Of a stretch of 64,000 bases of DNA, positions 21,727 through 30,649 are shown in pieces (the stretch's first letter is position 1; each line of letters opens with the position of its first letter). Location of the stretch: positions 1-64,000 of the forward strand of contig RFGF01000042.1 in the NCBI GenBank assembly GCA_003695915.1, written 5' to 3'. The DNA comes from Nitrospirota bacterium. Lineage in GTDB: Bacteria > Nitrospirota > Nitrospiria > Nitrospirales > UBA8639. Below the pieces are notes generated by a model. It saw nothing but the letters and a program-made list of their open reading frames with translations. It had not been told where the DNA came from and searched no databases. A program made the position numbers and the translations under genes.

Positions 21727-22476
21727 TCAATCGAGGCCTCTTGGTCCATTCGGTTTCGTGGCGAGCCAGATTTGCTGATGCGATCGGAGAGGAGGATCAT
21801 CGAAGAATGCCTGACGCAATCGAACAGGCATGCCAATCACCCGCAACCGGGCCAAGCATCCCCGTCGAGACTCTCCGATCGACACCAAACGAAAGACATG
21901 CGTCCTGCGCAGGCGCTCTTCCCAACACTCTGAGGAATTCGCCTGACATGCCGGTGTTTCGGCACCATAATTCACGATCCTCACCTTAGCCGGATGCACA
22001 CCAAGCGCGATGAGATAGTCTCGTATTCCGCTCATCCGCCTCTGGGAGATCGCCATCGCGTACGACGCGCTCCCTCGCTGATCGCAATAGCCTTCGATTT
22101 GCAAGACCCAATCCTGTTTTCGAAACAGAATGACCCTGATCCGCTCGAATAAGCTCGCGAGTGTTTCGTCGATCCTCGATCGTCGATCATCTATGTAGAC
22201 ATCCGCCAAGGTGGGAGAAAGCAAGCGAGAAAAAGCATGAGGACGATGTACAGGAACGAGCGCCGGTTCTACTGGATCACGTGCGATGCGGTAGCCTTCG
22301 ATCCTTTCGCCGGGCATGAATTCAGGTGACGGCGTGTGAGGCGGAGTCGACAAGACGAGGCCGCTATTCGACCCCGCGCGTTTGCCTCCCCATCCTTGCG
22401 ACGTTCCCAGAACGACGACAACGCCGGTCAGCCATGCGATCCGCCATACGATGAACCATTTTCTCGATACGCACAC
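21727..22476 (-). CDS. OmpA-like domain protein, exported
   Basis: 249 aa, GTG start. A signal segment (IVWRIAWLTGVVVVLGTSQGWGG) is followed by a low-complexity region and an OmpA/Pal-like peptidoglycan-binding domain (about 110-210). It includes LQIEGYCDQRGSASYAMAIS and a C-terminal R(L/R)RTHVFRLV, in place of the usual G.TD..G and NRRV.. consensus. The arginine of the classic site is partly retained. A C-terminal extension of about 40 residues is unusual. It is the last gene of a minus-strand run with the MBL, DUF928 and TPR genes and ends facing tpsB. Confidence 0.75.
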   Translation of the reverse strand: MCVSRKWFIVWRIAWLTGVVVVLGTSQGWGGKRAGSNSGLVLSTPPHTPSPEFMPGERIEGYRIARDPVEPALVPVHRPHAFSRLLSPTLADVYIDDRRSRIDETLASLFERIRVILFRKQDWVLQIEGYCDQRGSASYAMAISQRRMSGIRDYLIALGVHPAKVRIVNYGAETPACQANSSECWEERLRRTHVFRLVSIGESRRGCLARLRVIGMPVRLRQAFFDDPPLRSHQQIWLATKPNGPRGLD

Positions 22477-22667
22477 GGCACAGGCCTAGCGAAGGGAACA
22501 CGTGGACAAGGCTCACCGTGTTATCGGCCTGTTGAACGCCCATCTTTATGGAAGTGCCCCTGCTTGGAATGATGAACCGTCTTAGGAGATCCACCATCCC
22601 CAGGCCCTGGGATATGGACGGATCAGTGCCTGCAGATTGGAGGTAGAAAGGATACTTGTGTGCTCGT

Positions 22668-23471
22668 TTATAACGTGATCACTTGGCCTTCATGAAGCAC
22701 ATCAAGGGTCGGAAGATCCAATGCGGCCAATTGATCGATGATGCGTTCCCGAAAGGCGGGTTTGAGATGATAGGCGTACAGGGGAAGATGAGGATTTTTG
22801 AGTTTGTCAAACTCTCGGGCGAGCAATCGCGGCGTGAGGTGCTTGCTAGTCTGGGCAAGTTCCGTCATCTCGTCAGGGAAAGAGGTTTCGATACAAGCCA
22901 TTTTCAGATTGGACAGAGCTGCCGCTCGGACCCATAGCGCTTCCGTTGCATACGTATCTCCACTCAACACCCAACTCGATTGGCCATCTTCAACGATAAA
23001 TCCGACCGATGGCACCGAATGGTCAACGGGGATCGCCGTAATTTTCAGCTCACCGAACATGTGAGGTCGGTGAGGCTCCAGGGCCAATTCCCGGAAGATC
23101 GGGCGGCGAGGTGTCGGCAATACAAAGAAATCCGGAAGCACGATATTGTTGAAGATGTGCGCCTTCAATCCATTCAAGATCGATTGGAGACCGGCGACGA
23201 CAATCTGATGATCAATGAGGCCACCTAAATTGACGGCCAATGCAGGCAGTTCTTTGATGTGATCGAGGTGAAGATGAGACAGAACGACGTACCGAATGCG
23301 CTGTTGCTCCTCCAATGTCAATCCGGATGCCGCGGTTCCGGCATCGAGCAGCAGCGCGTCATTGATCACAAACCCCATACTGCGAAAGACCACCGAGCTC
23401 GTCTTCCCAGGTTGTGACAAGTCGGATCCGTGACATCCGAGAATACGGATTTTCAATGATGGCGTCCCCAA
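22668..23471 (-). CDS. MBL-fold hydrolase, class II cyclic-nucleotide phosphodiesterase-like
   Basis: 267 aa. The metal-binding motif HLHLDHI, the later VDHS segment and LSGDT fit the metallo-beta-lactamase fold, and the overall pattern (ILGCHGSD at the start, DALLLDAGTA, AYHLKP near the end) matches the PDEase_II family that hydrolyses cAMP or cGMP. The start is a TTG with a weak ribosome site, so the true start may differ by a few residues. It sits in a minus-strand run with DUF928 and TPR proteins. Whether it acts on cyclic nucleotides is a family inference. Confidence 0.75.
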   Translation of the reverse strand: MGTPSLKIRILGCHGSDLSQPGKTSSVVFRSMGFVINDALLLDAGTAASGLTLEEQQRIRYVVLSHLHLDHIKELPALAVNLGGLIDHQIVVAGLQSILNGLKAHIFNNIVLPDFFVLPTPRRPIFRELALEPHRPHMFGELKITAIPVDHSVPSVGFIVEDGQSSWVLSGDTYATEALWVRAAALSNLKMACIETSFPDEMTELAQTSKHLTPRLLAREFDKLKNPHLPLYAYHLKPAFRERIIDQLAALDLPTLDVLHEGQVITL

Positions 23472-23546
23472 TCTCGTCTGACACGTTTCATCATTCTCTC
23501 CTTCTTTTCTTACGGGCCATTATAAAGGCTCGTGGTCTCATCCCGG

Positions 23547-24371
23547 TTATTCTGGCTCTATGTCGGCTAATCCGATTTGATTCAACAAGGCAGCTCGCAT
23601 GCTCTGCAACTCCCCGCTTCCTCGCCGTGCCTCGATGCCATTGGAAACAGCGTCGACCGCATCATACCAAAATCCAGCCTCCGCGAATACGCGCGTCGCG
23701 TCCGCCGGATCCATGGCTTTGAGCTGACCTGCCAAGCTCTGAGGAAGCTCGCTGAGTTCGATCCATCCGCCGGTAATCACATCGCTGGAAGGCCGCTGCG
23801 GATCTACCACCAGAGACACCAACCATTGATACGCTTTGCCTGGCTCCAACGCGATACCGAATCGGTTCAAATCGACACGTTGAATGCCTTCACGAGAAGG
23901 CGGCGGAAGCTCAACTTCGATCAATGGTTCATAGCGATCTCGTTCATTGATCGTCAAGATGAGTGGTCGATCCGTAAGTTGCGAGAGGTACCAATATAAC
24001 ATCGGCGTGGGGTGAAAAGTCCGCCCGATATGATCATCAGGAGCCAATGCCGCAATCATTGGCAGTTCGTGTTGACTGCCCCGCGTTCCTCCCGCGACTC
24101 GATGCCCCGGCGCCCCTCGAAGTGGAGGTTTGTAGACCGGCATACGAGGTGGCTTCGACATCTTGCATGTTTGCTCCACAGCTCGATGCACATGTTGGCC
24201 GGTTCCTTCCCCTGCTTTCATGTTCGGTGAAGACGAGCCGATACGGCCAGTTTGAGATCGTTTCGCCACCTCAGGTTGTGGAGTCCTTTCTCCACTGGCT
24301 GGTACGATGCCTCCTACCAACCACATCATTATTGCGGTCATTGCTGTAGATATCATCATCCTAGAGATCAT
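23547..24371 (-). CDS. DUF928-domain exported protein
   Basis: 274 aa. The ATG at 24371 is preceded by AGGAGG. A signal segment (MISTAMTAIMMWLVGGIVPASG) is followed by a linker and the DUF928 core (about 120-270): PMLYWYLSQLTDRPLILTIN, GIALEPGKAYQWLVSLVVDP, and W(Y/F)DAVDA near the end. DUF928 proteins are known mainly from cyanobacteria and some other bacteria and often lie near TpsA/TpsB and CHASE2 genes; no CHASE2 gene is here. Function unknown, probably periplasmic and linked to the Tps system. Confidence 0.75.
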   Translation of the reverse strand: MISRMMISTAMTAIMMWLVGGIVPASGERTPQPEVAKRSQTGRIGSSSPNMKAGEGTGQHVHRAVEQTCKMSKPPRMPVYKPPLRGAPGHRVAGGTRGSQHELPMIAALAPDDHIGRTFHPTPMLYWYLSQLTDRPLILTINERDRYEPLIEVELPPPSREGIQRVDLNRFGIALEPGKAYQWLVSLVVDPQRPSSDVITGGWIELSELPQSLAGQLKAMDPADATRVFAEAGFWYDAVDAVSNGIEARRGSGELQSMRAALLNQIGLADIEPE

Positions 24372-24406
24372 GGCCCACCTCCTGTCGAAGCACACTCGGC
24401 CGGATC

Positions 24407-24739
24407 CTATCCTTCCTCGACTCGATCAGACTTTCCTTGAAACGTCAATGGAGCGCTCCATTCTTCAGTCTTCCAACGGAATCCAATCGAAGAACGTTCC
24501 TTCCTGGCCAGTGTATTCTTCTCTTTCCACTCTACATCACCGACACTAGTCGCAACTCGCGCCGGTACAGTCTGAGTGCTTGGCCTGTTCTTCTCGTCAG
24601 CGCGATCAGCACCCTTTGCCTCTGCTTCCATAATCAGATGTTTATCGACGACCCTGACTTTCCAGATCGCATGCACGCCCAAGAGCGCCACAATAATAAC
24701 ACAGACAAGAAACGTAAGAATTAAGCCAATCATAGACAT
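24407..24739 (-). CDS. Small membrane protein of unknown function
   Basis: 110 aa from the ATG at 24739, which follows GAGGAG. One N-terminal transmembrane helix (LILTFLVCVIIVALLGVHAI) is followed by a charged, probably periplasmic or cytoplasmic tail rich in Lys/Glu. No family recognised. It starts 73 bases downstream of the 39-aa peptide gene and ends 36 bases before DUF928. Confidence 0.55.
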   Translation of the reverse strand: MSMIGLILTFLVCVIIVALLGVHAIWKVRVVDKHLIMEAEAKGADRADEKNRPSTQTVPARVATSVGDVEWKEKNTLARKERSSIGFRWKTEEWSAPLTFQGKSDRVEEG

Positions 24740-24811
24740 CTCATTTGTCTCCTCGTTGATTCCCAGAGGCTTCACCCGAAGCTCAGCTTTCAGGCATTCT
24801 CTCTTTATTCT

Positions 24812-24931
24812 TTATTCACATTCGCCGCACGTCGGGCGAGCCCATGCAGAATCGTCGTTCAAGGGACTCCACATTCCACATACCAACACACCCGCCAAGA
24901 CCATGGTGAGAAGAAAGACGCTTCGCTTCAT
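24812..24931 (-). CDS. 39-aa secreted peptide ending in CGECE
   Basis: A short gene with a near-perfect AAAGGAGG ribosome site before its ATG. It encodes a signal peptide (MKRSVFLLTMVLAGVLVCGM) and a short mature part (WSPLNDDSAWARPTCGECE) with a CxxC pair (CGEC). The strong ribosome site, the hydrophobic core and the tight packing between the TPR and membrane-protein genes support it being real. The CGEC could bind a metal or haem only if a histidine followed, which it does not, so a redox or metal role is only a possibility. Confidence 0.55.
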   Translation of the reverse strand: MKRSVFLLTMVLAGVLVCGMWSPLNDDSAWARPTCGECE

Positions 24932-25000
24932 CGTTCGCCTCCTTTCATTTCATTGCGTTGACGTACGAACAGGCGTATTCATCTCTCGCCTGACATACAT

Positions 25001-25831
25001 TCACGCCGTTTTCTCCTGTTTGAGCTTGACTAATTGTTGTTCAAGATCTTCGTACGTCACTCGCTTTCCCGACAAAACCTTGTCTTGTGCTTGTTCAAGC
25101 GCAGCAATGGCTTCAGCTCGTTTCCCTCTCATTTCCAAGACCACGACCAGGGTATCGACAATGTCGTAATTCGACCAATTCGTGAGTTGAACCGCGCGTT
25201 TCACATATCGTTCGGCTTTATCCAGATCGCGCAACGCCACGTCCGTGGTTTTGGCATACACCCACGCCAAATTGTTCAAGGTCTCGGCATCCAACGGATT
25301 CTGAGCAATGGCCTGCTCCCCGACTCGAAGAGCTTCGGCCCAATACGCAGGTCCCAATCCGACATACAACGACGCAAGCGTGTGGGTCGCTCGCCAATAT
25401 TCGGTTTCCGGTGCATCCGCAGCAAGTGCAATCACTTGCTCTAAAAGATTTTGCGCACGATGGATATCATCTTCGCGCGAATGGGCCGAGGACTCGGTTC
25501 GCTTGACATACAATCCGCCGAGCCTCGCAAGAATTTGGGGGCTATGATGGCTTGCGAGGAGCGCTTCGTATTCTTGAATCGCATAATCCAGGTTGCCGGT
25601 CCGTGCGATCACACGCTCGATCGTGTGGATCTTGTCCCCGACTTCTACCTGGGCTAATCGAAGACTGAGAGTATAGGCGTAGCCCCCCAATATCGCCACG
25701 GCCACGAGTGGCACGAGAAAAATCAACAAAAATCGTCTGGCCAATGTCCGTTGAATGCTGAGGATATCGACGACCTGGCTCCGCGCGATCTTGGAATCCG
25801 TTGACGCTATGGATGACGATTTCTTGTTCAT
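25001..25831 (-). CDS. Membrane-anchored TPR protein
   Basis: 276 aa, ATG preceded by AAAGGAG. One transmembrane helix (FLLIFLVPLVAVAILGGYAY, about 34-53) is followed by TPR-like helical repeats (about 75-250). They include LDYAIQEYEALLASHHSPQ, the NPLDAETLNNLAWVYAKT repeat and the final EMRGKRAEAIAALEQAQ. TPR proteins mount other proteins; partners are unknown. Part of the run with DUF928. Confidence 0.75.
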   Translation of the reverse strand: MNKKSSSIASTDSKIARSQVVDILSIQRTLARRFLLIFLVPLVAVAILGGYAYTLSLRLAQVEVGDKIHTIERVIARTGNLDYAIQEYEALLASHHSPQILARLGGLYVKRTESSAHSREDDIHRAQNLLEQVIALAADAPETEYWRATHTLASLYVGLGPAYWAEALRVGEQAIAQNPLDAETLNNLAWVYAKTTDVALRDLDKAERYVKRAVQLTNWSNYDIVDTLVVVLEMRGKRAEAIAALEQAQDKVLSGKRVTYEDLEQQLVKLKQEKTA

Positions 25832-25863
25832 GAGATGCTCCTTTGACGATAACGCCTCGATGC

Positions 25864-26280
25864 TCAGACACCCTTTGGGAACATCGCCGGCAACAGAGGA
25901 CGCAGAATTTCCATCATGTGGTCTTCCTGTGCGTTCGAGCGGTTTTTCACCTGTGTTGCCTCGTGCATAGCGCTAACAATCGCTCGAAGCCCCCAGCCCG
26001 ACTCGAGGAAAAGTACAGCGGCAAGTAACATCGCCATTCCTAATGTGCCATTGCTAGCGTCGGCTTGCACAATCTTCCATGACCCCCATGGCATGACACC
26101 CATTGCGAAACACAACAGGACCCGAGAGATCAAAGAAAGCTGAGGCGTTGGATCTGCCTGGGTTCGGGGGTCGGTGCCGCGAGCGATCGGCAATCGCTTC
26201 GAGGGACGAAAGCGGGAACGGGGCTTTCGCAATCTGCGAGACCTTGCCGGTTTTCCCCTGTAGCCATTTGACCCTGCCAT
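25864..26280 (-). CDS. Small membrane protein, first gene of the run
   Basis: 138 aa with AGGAGG eight bases before the ATG. A basic N-terminus (KPARSRRLRKPRSRFRPSKR) precedes two hydrophobic helices (about 50-70 and 78-100). No family recognised. It is the first gene of the minus-strand run that continues with the TPR gene 32 bases downstream. Confidence 0.55.
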   Translation of the reverse strand: MAGSNGYRGKPARSRRLRKPRSRFRPSKRLPIARGTDPRTQADPTPQLSLISRVLLCFAMGVMPWGSWKIVQADASNGTLGMAMLLAAVLFLESGWGLRAIVSAMHEATQVKNRSNAQEDHMMEILRPLLPAMFPKGV

Positions 26281-26354
26281 TTTCTTTTCCTCCTCGAAAC
26301 CCTGTCGATCCGGACAGCTCCTGGGGACGAAAGGGTTGCCTTCCTACTTTCGTC

Positions 26355-26432
26355 TTAGGATTTCCAAATCAGATGAATCGATCCCAACGCGACGACAAGA
26401 GAAAGAAGAATGGCACCCACAGACATCATCAT
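26355..26432 (-). CDS. Possible 25-aa membrane peptide
   Basis: A very short frame MMMSVGAILLSLVVALGSIH... encoding one transmembrane-like helix with a Trp-Lys end, behind an AAGGAATCGGG-type ribosome site. It could be a real small membrane protein heading the run, but composition alone does not prove it. Confidence 0.3.
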   Translation of the reverse strand: MMMSVGAILLSLVVALGSIHLIWKS

Positions 26433-26813
26433 GATCCCGATTCCTTTTTGATGACCTTTGCGAATGGAACACGCTCATTTACTAAAGAAAGAAGGAAGAG
26501 CAAGGGCGATGCCATAGTATTTCGAGAAGATCCCTCAGATTGCCGTATCCATAACCGTTGATCATGCTTGAAGATTTTTGAACTCCGAGTCCACTATCTT
26601 GTTGTCACTCCGTAGCCAGCCATGTCTACGCATGATGCAGTTGTTTCCATCGTAGACAGTTTTGTTCGAAAGATTTGTGCAATAACTATTGTCCGGCTCC
26701 ATTTCACCAGCCGGTTTTCTTCCCGGCAGAAAACATGGTTGCTCTGACAATACACCGTACATCGCGGTTGACATACATGCATACATTGTTCACACTAAAT
26801 CCGTATCAGATTC
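26433..26813. other. Intergenic region between divergent genes
   Basis: About 380 bases separating the minus-strand run from the GAF-type activator on the plus strand. No gene seen. Promoters for both sides should lie here, but none stands out. Confidence 0.4.
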
Positions 26814-28388
26814 GTGGCAGGCTTGGTTTCCAAGGAAATACCGATGCCTCCCTCTCGACACCATGCTCAGCACCACTCCGATCCCATCCATGTTCCCCTC
26901 GAGGTGATTCGCCTCGGCCGGCAACTCACCGCACAACCGGATCTCCCGTCCATGTTCCAACTGCTGGCTCGGGAAAGTGCCAAGCTAATGGGAGCGGAAA
27001 GCGCAAGCGTGTTGCTCTTGGATCCAGAGAGAAGCGAATTGTGGTCCCAGGTCTCGGTGGACGGAGAGGTCATTCGCTTCGATTGTCGCCTGGGAATCGC
27101 AGGGGCGGCTTTATCGAGCGGTCAACTGATCAATGTCACGGATGCTCGACACGATGATCGGTTTTACACCGCGATCGATGCCAAAACCCGAAAACAAACC
27201 CGCACCTTATTGGCGGTTCCTCTCCGAGCGAGTACAGGCACGATCTTTGGCGTCTTGGAAGTCATCAACAAACAACGAGGCGCCTTTACCCGATCAGACG
27301 AAGCGATTGCGCAAACTCTCGCCGATCATGTTGCATATCCCTTGGAATCGGCACGGCTGGTTCAACATCTCCGCCAGCATCAACGGGCCATCGAAGAAGA
27401 AAATGCGTCACTGCGGCGCGAGGTCACGGAACGCTTTTCGACCCAGAATCTGATCGGCAACAGCCTTCGGATGCAAAATATCATCCGATTGATCGATCAA
27501 GTCCGCGACAGCTCGGTCGATGTTCTCATCACCGGCGAGAACGGAACCGGAAAGGAGTTGATCGCCAAGGCGATTCATTTCAACAGTCCGCGTGCCCAAC
27601 AGCCGTTCGTTCCCCTGAACTGCGCCGCGCTTCCCGAAACGTTGTTGGAAACTGAATTGTTCGGAATCGAAGAAAAGATTGCAACGGACGTCAAAGCCAG
27701 GAAAGGAAAATTCGAACAGGCTCAAGGAGGTACACTCTTTTTAGACGAAATCGGCGATTTGGGCTTTCCGGCCCAGGCCAAAATCCTTCGTGCGCTCCAA
27801 GAACGAGTCATCGATCGGGTCGGTGGCCAGAAGCCGATTCCCGTCGATGTCCGCGTTATCGCGGCGACGAATAAAGACTTAGAGGCCGCCATTCAAGCAC
27901 AGACGTTTCGGATGGATCTTTATTATCGTCTCAATGTCGTGCGGATTCAGACCCCTGCACTTCGCGAGATTCCCGAAGACATTCCCCTGCTGGCCAACTA
28001 CTTTCTGTCGAAATACTGTCGCGAATTCGGGAAAGAAGAGAAAAAATTCTCGGCTGGCGCGTTGCGGAGCCTTCAATATTACTCTTGGCCAGGAAACATT
28101 CGTCAGCTGGAAAACGAAATCAAACGCCTGGTGGTGATGCTTCGCCGAACGATCATTACCGCCGATGATGTCGATGCCCACATTCGAACCATGGCCGTTC
28201 CCACACCAGCCGATCCGCAACCAAGTGGATGGTCGCTTCCTCAAGCCGTGAGCGAACTGGAACAGAAAATGATCCGCGAGGCCTTGCTCGTGTGTCACAA
28301 CAACCAAGTACAAACTGCCAAGCGGCTCGGACTCAGCCGACAAGGGTTGATCAAGAAAATGAAGCGATACGGTATTTGTGGCAGTTGA
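26814..28388 (+). CDS. GAF-AAA+-Fis activator with a degenerate GAFTGA loop
   Basis: 524 aa. A GAF sensor domain (about 35-185) is followed by an NtrC-type AAA+ domain (about 208-430) and a Fis-like helix-turn-helix (NNQVQTAKRLGLSRQGLIKKM). Walker A is GENGTGKE and Walker B is GGTLFLDEIGD. The loop that normally reads GAFTGA and touches sigma-54 is replaced: ELFGIEEKIATDV instead of ELFGHEKGAFTGA. This suggests that it either does not activate sigma-54 or does so with a variant loop. No phosphorylation domain is present; the ligand acting on the GAF domain is unknown. It starts at an in-frame TTG. Confidence 0.85.
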   Translation: MAGLVSKEIPMPPSRHHAQHHSDPIHVPLEVIRLGRQLTAQPDLPSMFQLLARESAKLMGAESASVLLLDPERSELWSQVSVDGEVIRFDCRLGIAGAALSSGQLINVTDARHDDRFYTAIDAKTRKQTRTLLAVPLRASTGTIFGVLEVINKQRGAFTRSDEAIAQTLADHVAYPLESARLVQHLRQHQRAIEEENASLRREVTERFSTQNLIGNSLRMQNIIRLIDQVRDSSVDVLITGENGTGKELIAKAIHFNSPRAQQPFVPLNCAALPETLLETELFGIEEKIATDVKARKGKFEQAQGGTLFLDEIGDLGFPAQAKILRALQERVIDRVGGQKPIPVDVRVIAATNKDLEAAIQAQTFRMDLYYRLNVVRIQTPALREIPEDIPLLANYFLSKYCREFGKEEKKFSAGALRSLQYYSWPGNIRQLENEIKRLVVMLRRTIITADDVDAHIRTMAVPTPADPQPSGWSLPQAVSELEQKMIREALLVCHNNQVQTAKRLGLSRQGLIKKMKRYGICGS

Positions 28389-28462
28389 ACGCTTCCGAAA
28401 ACTTCTGGCGCTCGATTATTGCTCGTTCGACGATCTCTCCATAGTCGACCGAGCACATCGTG

Positions 28463-28867
28463 CTAGTCGATAAAGGCGATCGAAACCGCTGGCGGAAGTC
28501 CGAGCTTCAGTTCCACTTCCACATTGTTGAACGAAAGATCGGGCACTTTCTGTTTGATGCGCAGCGCCGCAGATAACGCTTGAAGAAGGGTGGCGAGCAA
28601 CTCGTTATCGCGATGTTGTTCGAGCAGTTCATGAATCCTTTGTTCATCCACCGTTTCGAGCGATCCGACCAAGGTCGCATGGATCTTGGGAATCATTCCC
28701 ATCTCGATGTGAAAATGCGTGATCGACAGTCCCATCGCCTTCGTCACCGCCACTCCCCGATTCAAGTCGTCCAACGCCCCGTCGATGGTATGTCCGACAG
28801 GCTGTGACATACCTTCCGCCTTCTCCGACAATTCCTCTGCTCGCCCCTTGAACGATCCGAAAATCAT
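28463..28867 (-). CDS. Conserved-looking hypothetical protein
   Basis: 134 aa. A mixed helical, acidic protein with a repeated Leu-rich pattern (IHELLEQHRDNELLATLLQALSAAL) and a beta-like end (NNVEVELKLGLPPAVSIAFID). No signal peptide or motif I can place. The ATG lacks a clear ribosome site. It converges with the GAF activator gene. Confidence 0.5.
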   Translation of the reverse strand: MIFGSFKGRAEELSEKAEGMSQPVGHTIDGALDDLNRGVAVTKAMGLSITHFHIEMGMIPKIHATLVGSLETVDEQRIHELLEQHRDNELLATLLQALSAALRIKQKVPDLSFNNVEVELKLGLPPAVSIAFID

Positions 28868-29183
28868 GATTATTATTTTTCTTTTTCATCTCACTCGGGA
28901 CATGCGAAACGGCCTTCACCGTCTTACTCAGAGCAAGTCGAATGCCATATATTGTTTCTTGATCATAGAGAGATAATATTGGCGATCGATCTCTGCGCTT
29001 TCATTGAACATACGCAAAATGGCGACATTTCGAATAGGTGCTCAAACTTCATCGATAAAATGTTGTCGCCGGCGAAGACAAAACTGTCCACAATGGAGAC
29101 ACTGAAGAAGGCAGTCGAATGGAATACCGTTGGCGAGAAGTACAAAAGATTGAAAAGCAAAGGACAAAGGCAGTGGAAGGAAA
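28868..29183. other. Intergenic region upstream of tRNA-Gln end
   Basis: About 315 AT-rich bases between the hypothetical gene and the 3' end of the tRNA. No gene or clear hairpin recognised. Confidence 0.4.
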
Positions 29184-29257
29184 TGGCTGGGGGACCAGGA
29201 ATCGAACCTGGGTTCTCAGATCCAAAGTCTGATGTCTTACCCCTAGACGATCCCCCA
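29184..29257 (-). tRNA. tRNA-Gln (anticodon UUG)
   Basis: The minus strand folds as a tRNA with acceptor TGGGGGA/TCCCCCA, D arm, anticodon stem CAGA/TCTG with loop CTTTGGA (anticodon TTG at positions 34-36), T arm GGTTCGATTCC, and an encoded CCA end. It is 74 bases with CCA. UUG reads glutamine codons CAA/CAG. Confidence 0.95.
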
Positions 29258-29371
29258 ACCAACAAGAACCTTACGCATTGAGACGACTTCAGTCAAGATT
29301 GACATCAAGGTGGTTTGTTCCTTGATCGAATCCCATGCCTTCGATCTCAGGAAAAGCTAAAGATTCTCTCG

Positions 29372-30070
29372 TTAGAGACGTCCGGAGACGATCCAATGGC
29401 GATCGTCTACAACATCGACCAGCAGCCGCGTGAGATTCAGCTCGGCCAGATGAGCCGCCACTTCATCCTCCGTGAAGGCCGCAAGGAGCGATCGATAGAA
29501 ATCCTCTTGCAGGCGTTTGGGTTCGTTGGCAGTATAACGCTCCACTATTTCTCGAGCCGCCTCCGCTGTAGCGGGACGGAGTAAATCCATGACCAGCACA
29601 GGCGATCCCGGTTTCGCCATTCTTTTGACGGCATACCAGAATTGCAATGGATTCCGAACATGATGAACAAGACTGTTCGAGATCACCCCATCGGCCGGTT
29701 CCGGTAGGATTACCTCCTGGAACCGCTGACAACACAGTTGAATACGCTCATTCAACCCTGCCCGTTCCACAGCTTGACGGGCAATAGCGATCATAGGCGG
29801 AGAGGCGTCGATCCCTGTAACCCGAACGGTATCCCGCCGTTTTGCCAGTCGAATCGGAATGTCGGCCGGCCCGCATCCGAGATCCACAATATGTGCATCA
29901 TCGAGCTCGCCAGCGCACAGGAGGAACTGATCCACGAACAGCGCGTTTTCTTCGGAAAAATCTGCAGCCGCATAAATGCGAGCCTGCTCTGGATCATCCA
30001 TGATCTCTGGTTCGAGTACTCGATCCATCATGCTGGATATCTCGAAGTCGGAATCATCAACATATGACAT
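29372..30070 (-). CDS. Class I SAM-dependent methyltransferase
   Basis: 232 aa from the ATG at 30070, which overlaps the end of the MOSC gene by 14 bases. The SAM site is VDLGCGPADIPIRLA followed by GIDASPPMIAIA, and the post-motif NSLVHHV lies before the P.G.L..D segment (MAKPGSPVLVMDLLRP). Substrate unknown. Translational coupling with the MOSC gene suggests the two act together. Confidence 0.85.
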   Translation of the reverse strand: MSYVDDSDFEISSMMDRVLEPEIMDDPEQARIYAAADFSEENALFVDQFLLCAGELDDAHIVDLGCGPADIPIRLAKRRDTVRVTGIDASPPMIAIARQAVERAGLNERIQLCCQRFQEVILPEPADGVISNSLVHHVRNPLQFWYAVKRMAKPGSPVLVMDLLRPATAEAAREIVERYTANEPKRLQEDFYRSLLAAFTEDEVAAHLAELNLTRLLVDVVDDRHWIVSGRL

Positions 30071-30593
30071 GCGAGTCAGAACCAGGCATAAAAAGGCGTA
30101 CGCAATCGCCCTGATGCACATAGCCCTCTCGAAGCACTCGGGCATAGAGTCGACTCCATCCCGGATGAACCTGCTGAGAAATCCGACGGTAATCCCCGTT
30201 TCGAAACCATCGAGCATTCTTCCGGCAAGGGTCGCAATACGCGGTCAGCTCCAGATGCACGGTTTCTCCGATATGCAAATGGCAGCCAGGGCGCAGAGCA
30301 TTCCATTGCAATCCAGCAATCGTCAAATTCTCCCCTGTCGCTCCCGGCGTAATCTCATGCCCTTCCGATTGAAGAGCCTGAATCAGTTCCAGCGAAAACA
30401 CACACACCGCTCGATCCGGACCGCCATGAAGCACGTGATTGCGCTGCGCGTCACCCACAAGCCCGTTGCAGGATACCCAAGCTGTAGGGACCGATCGCTT
30501 GGGAACACCGCCAAGGGAGACATTAATTTGGTAGAGGATCGGATGATGAGGCATGACTGGCGATGTACCTGCCGTAACCAACGCAGTCGGCAT
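30057..30593 (-). CDS. MOSC-domain protein (YiiM-like)
   Basis: 178 aa from the ATG at 30593 (a TTG lies six codons earlier). MOSC domains handle sulfur for molybdenum-cofactor enzymes or detoxify hydroxylated purines. Signatures are GLVGDAQRNHVLHGGPDRAV, TPGATGENLTI and the conserved cysteines in AYCDPCRKNARWF. Its stop overlaps the methyltransferase start. Confidence 0.85.
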   Translation of the reverse strand: MPTALVTAGTSPVMPHHPILYQINVSLGGVPKRSVPTAWVSCNGLVGDAQRNHVLHGGPDRAVCVFSLELIQALQSEGHEITPGATGENLTIAGLQWNALRPGCHLHIGETVHLELTAYCDPCRKNARWFRNGDYRRISQQVHPGWSRLYARVLREGYVHQGDCVRLFMPGSDSHVIC

Positions 30594-30649
30594 GGTAGTC
30601 CTGCGCCTCAAAGCCGGTCAAGACTTAAGCGCACGACGCGATAGCTCCT

